Source of the DNA: Jutongia huaianensis | Lineage (GTDB): Bacteria; Bacillota; Clostridia; Lachnospirales; Lachnospiraceae | NCBI RefSeq assembly: GCF_014384985.1 | Contig: NZ_JACRSX010000006.1 | Coordinates: forward strand, 1-64,000 | Reading direction: 5' to 3' | Length of the DNA: 64,000 nucleotides | In this document: positions 1 through 6,669 of the stretch, piece by piece | Position numbering within the stretch: the first letter of the stretch is position 1 | Layout: every line of letters starts with the position of its first letter | Program-made: the position numbers and the translations under genes | The notes under the pieces: model-generated | Databases searched by the model: none | The model's input: only the letters and a program-made list of their open reading frames with translations | What the model was told of the DNA's origin: nothing

Positions 1-151
1 AAATCTTTTTGTCTTCTGAAATATCTTTTTTAAGATGTAATCTACATCTTTTATTTAGAATTTTCAGGGTTGTTTTACTGTTCAATTATCAAGCTTCTCT
101 CAAGCGTTCCCGCTTGTTTCTTACTGACTCTTTTCTGCGTCAGCGAGATAT
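1..151 (-). other. rRNA-operon leader-like transcribed region (partial)
   Basis: Read on the minus strand, the promoter at 152-180 is followed by a GC-rich hairpin (101-116, arms CAAGCG/CGCTTG, GGAA loop). Then comes TTGATAATTGAACA (79-92), which resembles the boxA-type antitermination motif in leaders of Firmicutes 16S rRNA genes, and then a perfect 8-bp hairpin (32-50, arms AAGATGTA/TACATCTT). No open reading frame with a ribosome binding site lies here. The layout fits an rRNA leader with the 16S gene beginning left of the window. The 16S gene itself is not visible, so this is inference. Confidence 0.6.
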
Positions 152-180
152 ATATTATCACGCTTTTCCGAAGTTGTCAA
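152..180 (-). promoter_or_regulatory. Strong housekeeping promoter, probably rRNA operon
   Basis: On the minus strand, TTGACA (175-180) is separated by exactly 17 bp from TAATAT (152-157). Long A-tracts lie immediately upstream (about 183-224 on the plus strand as T-runs) and look like an UP element. The combination of a perfect -35, ideal spacer and A-tracts is typical of rRNA promoters. Confidence 0.75.
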
Positions 181-214
181 CACTTTTTCAAAACTTTTTT
201 TAATTTTTTTTAAA

Positions 215-610
215 ATCTTTTCCAATGCCCTCCAATTCAGGCCTCAAAGCAATCCAAAAAATGGATTTTTTTCCGGCCAGATCCCTTTTAAAACACTTTA
301 CATACGGCATCCTTTCGCTCCTGTGAACGTTCTTCCCCGGTATATTTTTTGCTTTATCCGGTGAATTTTGGTCCTCTTCAGTCTTCAGACTTCGTTCCGT
401 TTCACTGTTCGCTTTTCACCTTTGTTTCTCCTCTGATTCCGCAGAAATCATAAACCTGCCAATCATCCGCGAATTACCGTGCTGCTGGCTTTAAATGCGT
501 CTTAAATCATTTTAAAGCGTCTAAATCACATCATTACACCTTCTTTAAAGCAACACCCAATTTTCTGTATTGTTCAAATGATTTTACGCATAATTAACGC
601 CATAATTTCT
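215..610. other. Intergenic region, no gene seen
   Basis: This stretch lies between the rRNA-type promoter and the terminator of the next gene. It has no open reading frame with a credible start on either strand. The only structure seen is an imperfect direct repeat, GCGTCTTAAATCA (497-509) and GCGTCTAAATCA (517-528), offset by 20 bp. It could be an upstream factor-binding region for the rRNA promoter, but there is no direct support. Confidence 0.4.
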
Positions 611-645
611 AAAAAGAAAAAGGAGATACCCTTTCAGGTATCCCC
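611..645 (-). terminator. Rho-independent terminator of the 690-2042 gene
   Basis: On the minus strand a 9-bp stem (622-630 with 637-645, one G-U pair, 6-nt loop) is followed by TTTTTCTTTTT (611-621). It lies about 45 bp past the stop codon. Confidence 0.85.
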
Positions 646-689
646 TTCCTTTTGAAAGCTCTTATTATTATTGTAATAGAAGTGAACTA

Positions 690-2042
690 TTATTTAACGG
701 TAGCTTTAACCTTTACAGATTTAGAACCTACCTTGATTGTTACGGCTTTTTTCTTAGCCTTCTTAGCACCCTTCAGAGTAAGAGTAGCTTTACCCTTAGC
801 AAACTTAACGTCTGTAAGCTTAACAATCTTGCCCTTTACAGTAATTGTATCAGCAAATGCTTTCTTCTTATTCTGAACCTTAGATGCCTTAATTACTAAC
901 TTAGTAGTCTTACCCTTCTTAACAGTGATGGCTTTCTTAGCTGCCTTAACCTTCTTGGCTGAGTTGCGGACATAAACCTTGATCTTAGCAGAAACCTTCT
1001 TATCACCATTTGTAGACTTCAGAGTTACTGTTGTAGAAGCACCCTTAACGGCCTTCTTAGGAGCCTTGATTACAACCTTCTTGCCCTTAACCTTAGCTGT
1101 AGCAACCTTCTTAGAAGCTGTTGTAGCTGTAACTACTGCAGCCTTTGTAGCTGGCTTAGCAGCTGTTGCTGTGAATCCAACCTTAACAGTCTTACCAGGA
1201 GCAACTACTACTGTCTTCTGAGCAGCTTTGATCTTGGATGTACCAACTGCTGCAGGAGTTGTAATTGTCTGCTTTGTTGTAATCTGAGCAGGTGTTGTTG
1301 TCTTTGCCGGAGCTGTTGTCTTTGCCGGAGCTGTTGTCTTTGCTGGAGTTGTAGCTGTAGCTGCAGGTGTCTCTGTCGGCACCTCTGCAGGTGCTGCATC
1401 ATAAACCTCGATTGTTGCACTTGCACCGAAATCAAGACCGAATCCTAAGAATGTACCACCATTCCAATCTGGAGCCGCAGGAGCCTCTCCATCCTCATAC
1501 TCCTCAGAAAGGTCAATACCGATCTCTGTCTCGCCAAGCTTATATTCACCAAAGAATGTTGACTTATCTTTCACATTGCCCCAGAATTCACCATTTTTAA
1601 TGTATGAATTGTTAAGACTAGCTTCCTGATCACCCAGTTTGCATTTACCATTCCAGCAGAAATCCCAAAGTTTCAGAGTAGCACCTTCAGTAAGAGATGT
1701 TACCTTGTAAACAGGCTGCTTGAATGCGGCGATCTTATTAGCGATCTCCATTGGGAAGAATGTACGGCTAGAATGATTTACACCATCAACCGTCATATCA
1801 TCTCCATCATGACCATAAAAATCAACAACTTCACCGTTGAGCTTTGTCACAAGATTCTCGTTTGTATCTTTGTTATGACCATCACCCTCCTTTGGTGTAG
1901 TGATCTCTAATACATACTTGCTTGGTGTTGCTGTAGTTTCCTCGGCACTAGCCTTGCCTGCAGTTACGTTTACTCCTGTAACTACCATAGCAGCAGACAG
2001 AAGTAAGGAAAGAGCTTTCTTCATTCCCTTTGTTAACTTCAT
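690..2042 (-). CDS. Secreted protein with Thr/Pro linker and lysine-rich Ig-like C-terminus
   Basis: The 450-residue product starts with a signal peptide (lysine-rich start, hydrophobic LSLLLSAAMVVTGVNV, likely cleavage near ASA-EE at about residue 33). Residues 40-215 form an acidic, aromatic-rich domain that I do not recognise. A repeated PAKTTA-type Thr/Pro/Ala linker follows (about 220-265, encoded by 18-bp DNA repeats near 1296-1350). The C-terminal part, about 270-450, is strongly basic and beta-rich, with KKxxTVKKGKTTKL-type segments like the Ig-like tails of surface proteins in related Clostridia. There is no sortase motif, so wall attachment, if any, would be non-covalent through the basic tail. 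The ribosome binding site is AAGGAGG, 6 nt before ATG. The function is unknown. It has its own terminator. Confidence 0.8.
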   Translation of the reverse strand: MKLTKGMKKALSLLLSAAMVVTGVNVTAGKASAEETTATPSKYVLEITTPKEGDGHNKDTNENLVTKLNGEVVDFYGHDGDDMTVDGVNHSSRTFFPMEIANKIAAFKQPVYKVTSLTEGATLKLWDFCWNGKCKLGDQEASLNNSYIKNGEFWGNVKDKSTFFGEYKLGETEIGIDLSEEYEDGEAPAAPDWNGGTFLGFGLDFGASATIEVYDAAPAEVPTETPAATATTPAKTTAPAKTTAPAKTTTPAQITTKQTITTPAAVGTSKIKAAQKTVVVAPGKTVKVGFTATAAKPATKAAVVTATTASKKVATAKVKGKKVVIKAPKKAVKGASTTVTLKSTNGDKKVSAKIKVYVRNSAKKVKAAKKAITVKKGKTTKLVIKASKVQNKKKAFADTITVKGKIVKLTDVKFAKGKATLTLKGAKKAKKKAVTIKVGSKSVKVKATVK

Positions 2043-2334
2043 TTCTTTTCCTCCTTAAAATTTCCCCCAATTTATTCTATGGGTTGTTTTGATTTTTTAA
2101 GAAGTGTACATAATTATCGACTCCGCAACTGCCGATAACTATACCACTTCCATTACGCATTATATCATAACAACTTTCTTCAAAATGTGATATAGACAAA
2201 TTCACCAATCCGAAGATTGTTTTTTTGTGTTTTATGTCCAAAACCGTCACACTTTCGTATTATTTTGTGCATTTTTCATAATGCTTTTATTTATTTTTTA
2301 CTTTTCTTGGCATTTTTGCATAACATTTAACCGG
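2043..2334. other. AT-rich intergenic region upstream of the secreted protein gene
   Basis: No gene is seen. On the minus strand a TATAAT sequence near 2159-2164 could be a -10 element for the 690-2042 gene, but no convincing -35 lies 16-18 bp upstream, so a promoter is not called with confidence. The plus-strand reading frame over 2227-2757 runs antisense into the next gene and lacks a ribosome binding site. Confidence 0.35.
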
Positions 2335-3312
2335 TTAATTGAAATATACCAGTTCTTCCTTCGGTTTTTGTGCCGCCACAACTTCTTCTGCATAAAATAC
2401 CGGTCCCTCTTCTCCGTATTCTTTGCGGAATTTAAACTCCAGACGTGCCGTGATCGTGACATAGCTGCCATTTGCAAAGTCAGACCAGTCATCGGCTTTG
2501 CAGAGAAATCCGATAAACTGCACGTCATCGGCGCAGCAGGTCATGGCATGGCGTCCAAATACCACATAACCCTTTTCAAGTCCTCTGGTTTTCTGGATCC
2601 GTCCTGTGAGATGAAGTGTCTTGCCATCATAAACAGACTGATGATCGATCATATCCACATACCAGAGGCCAAAATCGTCTTCCTTGATATCAATGATATC
2701 CGCTTTGACGTCAAATGGCATTTCGTCCTTCATCTCGTAGAACGCATCATCCTCTGACTCATAAACGATCTGCGCTCTCGGATTTACTGCTTTTACGCTG
2801 CCGCGAATGGCATTTTTGTTGGTATTTTCTACGGTGCAACGGTTGACGATGACCATCTCCGATACCTTGTAATGCTCTACCATCATAGACGGCATATTCC
2901 GCGTATATAATAAAAAGGTTTCGTCATTTACGACATCTATGGTCTGGAAGTATACCTCCCGGTCAAAGCAGATATCCTCCAGGAAATCATACATCTCCGG
3001 GATATGTTTTGTGGACCACATTCCATTGTATTCTATAATAATACGATCCGGGCGGTGCTTTTTCAGAAACTTTTCTATTACCTTGCCATTGAAGGACTCC
3101 TCGTCCTCGATATATTCACATGCCGCATGGGTCTGATCAAGAAGCGCCTGAGGATATTCTTCCTCTCCTTCTTCACAGACAAGAATCAGTGTTTTGGATT
3201 TGTCGTCAAAAAGCTCATCCACCAGCAAGTCGCGGATCAGACTTGTCTTTCCTGCCTCAAGAAATCCCATGATGACGTATACCATCATCTCCTGTTTTTG
3301 CTTTCCAAACAT
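2335..3312 (-). CDS. COG0523-type GTPase fused to a DUF1980-like domain
   Basis: The 325-residue product begins with a G3E (CobW/YjiA) GTPase domain. Walker A is GFLEAGKTS (about 16-24), there is a CEEGEEEYP segment in the switch region, and DRIIIEYNGMW replaces the usual IIEPSG. The canonical CxCC metal motif is absent and the NKxD guanine motif is degenerate (NRCT). From about residue 215 the sequence changes to a domain with GRHAMTCCADDVQFIGFLC, a pattern seen in the C-terminal half of the DUF1980/TIGR03943 (YcgQ) family that partners permeases and CobW proteins in metal uptake. The gene follows 67 bp behind a canonical CobW-type gene and probably shares its promoter. A role in metal delivery is inferred. 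The ribosome binding site AGAGAGGA supports the ATG at 3312. Confidence 0.75.
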   Translation of the reverse strand: MFGKQKQEMMVYVIMGFLEAGKTSLIRDLLVDELFDDKSKTLILVCEEGEEEYPQALLDQTHAACEYIEDEESFNGKVIEKFLKKHRPDRIIIEYNGMWSTKHIPEMYDFLEDICFDREVYFQTIDVVNDETFLLYTRNMPSMMVEHYKVSEMVIVNRCTVENTNKNAIRGSVKAVNPRAQIVYESEDDAFYEMKDEMPFDVKADIIDIKEDDFGLWYVDMIDHQSVYDGKTLHLTGRIQKTRGLEKGYVVFGRHAMTCCADDVQFIGFLCKADDWSDFANGSYVTITARLEFKFRKEYGEEGPVFYAEEVVAAQKPKEELVYFN

Positions 3313-3379
3313 AGCTATCCTCTCTTTGTTGTGTCATTTGTCATTACAATAAACTAATCGTTGCGTTGTGTTTCTTCTA

Positions 3380-4474
3380 TCATACATGGAACAATTCTTT
3401 AATCTTATCCTCGTTGAGATTTGCACCGATGACACAGATACGTCCTGTATAATCTGCCGCACCACGGCGAAGCTCAGTCTCCTCCGGTACCAGATCGAAG
3501 TGGAACCACTCTCCCTCTACCGGTGTCACGATACCTTTGGCACGAAGTACCTCTCCGTACCCGTCGCCCTTTGCCAGCTTGTCCAGAATATCTTTCAGCT
3601 CCTCCTCGGTAAACTTATGAGCAGTCTCTACGCCCCAGCTTGTAAATACATCATCTGCGTGATGATGTCCCTCATGATCATGGTGATGACCACAGCCACA
3701 CTCTCCATCATGATGATGCTCATGGTCGTCATGATGATGGCCGCAGCCACACTCTCCATCATGATGATGCTCGTGCTCGTCATGGTCATGATGATGCTCA
3801 TCATGATCGTGGTGATGACCACAGCAGCATCCGCCATCATGATGATGGTGCTCATGCTCTTCCATAAGCTCTTTTTCCAGAGAATTTACCTTTTCCATTG
3901 CCTCAAGGATGTTCTTTCCATTGATATCATCCCAAGGTGTTGTAATGATGGAAGCCTCATCATTCTTTTCACAGATCATCTTTACACAGGTGTCCAGCTT
4001 ATCATCAGACACCTTCTGGGTACGGCTGAGAATTACTGTTCCTGCATATTCGATCTGGTTATTGTAGAACTCTCCGTAGTTCTTCATATACATTTTGCAT
4101 TTCTGGGCATCTACAACAACAGCGGTACTGTTGATCTCAACGCCCTCTCCGATATTCTGTACTGCTTTGATAACGTCAGACAGCTTGCCTACACCGGACG
4201 GCTCAATGATCACACGGTCCGGAGAATACTTCTCCAGCACTTCCTTTAATGCTGCGCCAAAGTCGCCCACCAGCGAACAGCAGATACAGCCTGAGTTCAT
4301 CTCTGTGATCTGGATGCCGGCCTCCTTCAGGAAACCGCCATCAATGCCGATCTCACCAAATTCATTTTCTATCAGTACAAGCTTCTCTCCTGTAAAAGCT
4401 TCTGCGATCAGTTTTTTGATCAATGTGGTCTTTCCTGCTCCTAAAAATCCCGAAATAATATCAATCTTTGCCAT
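3380..4474 (-). CDS. CobW/COG0523 family metal chaperone GTPase with His/Cys-rich loop
   Basis: This is a 364-residue G3E GTPase. Walker A GFLGAGKTT is near residues 9-17, ENEFGE near 36-41, the family metal-binding motif GCICCS at 62-67, and IIEPSGVG near 89-96. Between the GTPase domain and the CobW C-terminal domain (about 285-360) lies a long loop (about 203-273) made of HHHDHDEH and DGECGCGHHH units, a strong zinc/nickel/cobalt-binding sequence. Such proteins insert or ferry metals to client enzymes, and low-zinc responses are common in this family. Ribosome binding site AGGAAGGA; own promoter at 4502-4530. The metal and the client are not readable from sequence. Confidence 0.9.
   Translation of the reverse strand: MAKIDIISGFLGAGKTTLIKKLIAEAFTGEKLVLIENEFGEIGIDGGFLKEAGIQITEMNSGCICCSLVGDFGAALKEVLEKYSPDRVIIEPSGVGKLSDVIKAVQNIGEGVEINSTAVVVDAQKCKMYMKNYGEFYNNQIEYAGTVILSRTQKVSDDKLDTCVKMICEKNDEASIITTPWDDINGKNILEAMEKVNSLEKELMEEHEHHHHDGGCCCGHHHDHDEHHHDHDEHEHHHDGECGCGHHHDDHEHHHDGECGCGHHHDHEGHHHADDVFTSWGVETAHKFTEEELKDILDKLAKGDGYGEVLRAKGIVTPVEGEWFHFDLVPEETELRRGAADYTGRICVIGANLNEDKIKELFHV
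3655..3865 (-). repeat. Internal tandem repeats encoding the His/Cys-rich metal loop
   Basis: The DNA encoding the loop consists of imperfect repeats of about 50-60 bp (a block near 3694-3740 recurs near 3745-3790), each giving an HHHDGECGCGHHH-type peptide. Such in-frame repeats can expand or contract and so change the number of metal ligands. Confidence 0.75.
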
Positions 4475-4501
4475 AATAATCCTTCCTTTCTTACTTCTTT
4501 G

Positions 4502-4530
4502 TCTATAATATATTATACATTTGTTGTCAA
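4502..4530 (-). promoter_or_regulatory. Promoter of the metal-chaperone gene pair
   Basis: On the minus strand TTGACA (4525-4530) lies 17 bp before TATAGA (4502-4507). It is about 28 bp upstream of the CobW-type start codon and directly downstream of a palindrome. Confidence 0.7.
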
Positions 4531-4533
4531 CAC

Positions 4534-4555
4534 ATCAGGATTATATACTCCTGAT
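4534..4555. promoter_or_regulatory. 22-bp near-perfect palindrome abutting the promoter, candidate operator
   Basis: ATCAGGA and TCCTGAT flank a TATATA core with a single mismatched pair. The palindrome ends 4 bp upstream of the -35 hexamer of the metal-chaperone operon. No T-run follows on either strand, so it is not a good terminator. Its size and position suit a dimeric repressor. It does not match the Fur, PerR or Zur consensus I know. Confidence 0.45.
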
Positions 4556-4574
4556 ATGAACGCCACAAAATCCG

Positions 4575-5300
4575 TCACCGGCGAGATGCACTATGAGCCG
4601 CATACATTGCGATACTGGCGGCAATCGGCAGATTCAGGCTGTCAATCCTGTGGGAATGCGGGATAATAACTGATGTGCCTATATTGAGAAATTCTCCCGG
4701 CAGACCGGTTGCCTCGTTGCCAAAGATCAGAGAATACGTCCCTGACGGATGGATCTCCGGCAATGTAATCTGTGCCTGCAGCATAAACGGATACAATTCT
4801 CTGTCTCCAAACTGCTGCCGGTACTCCTCAAAGGTATCAAAATACTGAAACTCTGTGGAAAAGATCGCTCCCATAGACGCCCGCACGACTTTTGGGTCAA
4901 ATGCATCCACTGCCGGGCGCACGATTGCCATCTGGTTTAGCTCAAATCCAAGGGCACTTCTCATAATGGTTCCCATGTTTCCCGCATTGGACGGATTGAC
5001 CAGCACGATATGAGAGGCGTCTTTTTGCAATGTTCCAGGAAATTTGCGGAATTCTCCGATCACGTAGCAGTTTTCCTTTTGGGAGAGTACGTGAAATATT
5101 TTGTCCGTCTGCTGGACCGGTATGCCGGCTTCCCTGCATATTGCCCGCAGCTTATCATATGTGTCTCCTTCTTTCATTGCGGAGTGAACATATACTTTAT
5201 TGACATATTCTGTCTTGTATCGAAGGAGTTCAAAGGTCAGTGTAATTCCCAGAGAATACGAAACGGGATCGTCCTTGCGATATCGTTTAAATCCTGCCAT
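4575..5300 (-). CDS. SpoU/TrmH-family RNA 2'-O-methyltransferase
   Basis: The 241-residue protein has the three SPOUT knot motifs: NPSNAGNMGTIMRSA (about 118-132), LIFGNEATGLP (about 191-201) and DSLNLPIAASIAMYAA (about 219-234). These enzymes transfer a methyl group from S-adenosylmethionine to ribose 2'-OH in tRNA or rRNA, but the target nucleotide cannot be assigned. The N-terminal 100 residues form the substrate-binding part and look complete. An AGGA element precedes the ATG. The gene stands alone between the metal operon and cheX. Confidence 0.85.
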   Translation of the reverse strand: MAGFKRYRKDDPVSYSLGITLTFELLRYKTEYVNKVYVHSAMKEGDTYDKLRAICREAGIPVQQTDKIFHVLSQKENCYVIGEFRKFPGTLQKDASHIVLVNPSNAGNMGTIMRSALGFELNQMAIVRPAVDAFDPKVVRASMGAIFSTEFQYFDTFEEYRQQFGDRELYPFMLQAQITLPEIHPSGTYSLIFGNEATGLPGEFLNIGTSVIIPHSHRIDSLNLPIAASIAMYAAHSASRR

Positions 5301-5341
5301 AGTAATCCTGCATCCTTTCTGCGTTATTTATTCATTTAGAA

Positions 5342-5367
5342 AGCCGGCAGGCTGTCTGCTGCCGGCT
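5342..5367 (-). terminator. Hairpin terminator after cheX
   Basis: A 9-bp GC-rich stem (5342-5350 with 5359-5367) begins 3 bp past the cheX stop codon and is followed on the minus strand by TTTCTAAAT. The U-run is short. Confidence 0.65.
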
Positions 5368-5370
5368 GTG

Positions 5371-5826
5371 TTATTCTGCAATAAAAATATCTACGGATAT
5401 GGAACCTGCATCCGAACAAAACGGAATGCTCAACATCTGGTTTCCCTGCCCCTGGTAGCTGCTGCCATCGTAATATCCCGGCGGGGTAATGTCGATCCGA
5501 ATATTGTTGCTGGCAAATACTGTCGCTGCATTACCTGCGATCATATTCCCCAGTTCGGAGATGGCACTCTGTCCGATCTCATCAATCGTATTAACCGGCT
5601 GCATCATCATTTTGGAAATGATTTCTAACGCTGCCGGATGCTCCATGTTGAGTATAACCTTGCCACTCAGGCCTCCTACAATGCCAAGTTCAATAATAGA
5701 AGCATCATCCGGGTACTCTTCTTTCTTTACTCCGGGTTTTCCAATCTTGAGATCCATCTTGCATACGTCCTTTACAACCTTGCACACAGATAAAATAAAT
5801 GGATTAACATGCTCTGCTTTCACCAT
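5371..5826 (-). CDS. CheX-family chemotaxis phosphatase-like protein
   Basis: The 151-residue protein matches the CheX/CheC fold family, which dephosphorylates the response regulator CheY-P. The catalytic helix is seen as SAISELGNMIAGNAATVF (ExxN at E-L-G-N, near residue 80). The upstream in-frame ATG at 5859 would add 11 residues but has no ribosome binding site. GAGAGG lies 9 nt before the ATG at 5826, so that start is preferred. It has its own promoter and terminator and no chemotaxis gene beside it. In Clostridia such solitary CheX proteins are common. The partner is unknown. Confidence 0.8.
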   Translation of the reverse strand: MVKAEHVNPFILSVCKVVKDVCKMDLKIGKPGVKKEEYPDDASIIELGIVGGLSGKVILNMEHPAALEIISKMMMQPVNTIDEIGQSAISELGNMIAGNAATVFASNNIRIDITPPGYYDGSSYQGQGNQMLSIPFCSDAGSISVDIFIAE

Positions 5827-5873
5827 TTTCGTTCCTCTCTTTCGTACAAATACTGCCATTTGTCCTATCTTTT

Positions 5874-5902
5874 AGTATAACAAATCACGTTGTCTCTGTA
5901 AA
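5874..5902 (-). promoter_or_regulatory. cheX promoter
   Basis: On the minus strand TTTACA (5897-5902) is followed after 17 bp by TATACT (5874-5879). It is about 48 bp upstream of the preferred cheX start. Confidence 0.65.
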
Positions 5903-5911
5903 CATCCTTTC

Positions 5912-6664
5912 CTACAATGTAAAGTCGTTCCAGAAGCTCTGATTGATGTCCACTTTTTTGTCCTGAAGCCATTGATTATACTTTTTGACAAACATATCCG
6001 ACTGGCGCTGCCGGATGATCTTTTCCTTCTGCTGATCGATCATATCCTGTGTGATGGAGATATCCTCCTCCGTCTGCAGTGCCGAACCGGATGCCGTTTT
6101 TGCTGCCTCCTTCCGGATCGCTTCGCTTGCTTCCTCGTCTGTCACATTGGTATCTGCTTCATCTGTCGCAACATAAAACATCTTTTCTGCCAGCAGATTC
6201 TCCTGATAGATCTCACTGATCTTCTGGACAGAAAGACCGTATTCCTTTTTGTCGGCCGCCTTGGCATTCTGCACCAGACTTTCCGCCTGACGAAGCGCCT
6301 CGTCCTGCTCGTCTGCCGAGAGACTGACCTCCTGCTGCTGAGCTACATCGGAGATCACTTTCAACTGCGTGATCATATTGACAATCTCCTGCTTTGCCTG
6401 GTCACCGATGGTTTCATTGTCATCCAGCTTGTATTGCCACAGCTCCTTGCCAAAGCTGTCCTCATACTGGCATTTCAGAAAATAACAATATGCCATCACT
6501 TCACTGTAGCGCACCTGATCGTCTCCGACCATCATTACGACAGTACCGGAGGACACCGTTGTTCCTTTTTCTTCTCTTGATGATTTTTTATGGCCACAGC
6601 CGGTAAATACAAGAGCTGCTGCCATGGCAATACATAAGCCTGATATCCATTTTTTTCTCTGCAT
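5912..6664 (-). CDS. PrsA/SurA-like lipoprotein lacking a parvulin domain
   Basis: The 250-residue protein carries a lipoprotein signal with lipobox FTGC (Cys near residue 23). Next come VMMVGDDQVRYSEVMAYCYF and long helices typical of the SurA-type N-terminal chaperone domain, and a C-terminal helix (MFVKKYNQWLQDKKVDIN) typical of PrsA ends. The peptidyl-prolyl isomerase (parvulin) domain that usually sits between them is missing. Its start lies 5 bp after the mfd stop, with GGAG inside the mfd end, so the two are co-transcribed. An mfd-prsA order is familiar in Firmicutes and supports the call. It is likely a membrane-anchored folding factor outside the cell. Confidence 0.75.
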   Translation of the reverse strand: MQRKKWISGLCIAMAAALVFTGCGHKKSSREEKGTTVSSGTVVMMVGDDQVRYSEVMAYCYFLKCQYEDSFGKELWQYKLDDNETIGDQAKQEIVNMITQLKVISDVAQQQEVSLSADEQDEALRQAESLVQNAKAADKKEYGLSVQKISEIYQENLLAEKMFYVATDEADTNVTDEEASEAIRKEAAKTASGSALQTEEDISITQDMIDQQKEKIIRQRQSDMFVKKYNQWLQDKKVDINQSFWNDFTL

Positions 6665-6669
6665 GATGC

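Noticed and set aside
249..272. Plus-strand hairpin with T-run (AATCCA/TGGATT), terminator-like
   Set aside because: The stem is only 6 AT-rich base pairs and no plus-strand gene lies upstream.
3655..3865. Possible CRISPR-like repeat array
   Set aside because: The repeats are in frame inside a protein gene, are not separated by unique spacers, and no cas gene is present.
3368..4249. Plus-strand open frame opposite the CobW gene with Met/Val/Ile-rich repeats
   Set aside because: The apparent membrane-like repeats are the complement of the His-codon repeats in the metal loop. There is no ribosome binding site.
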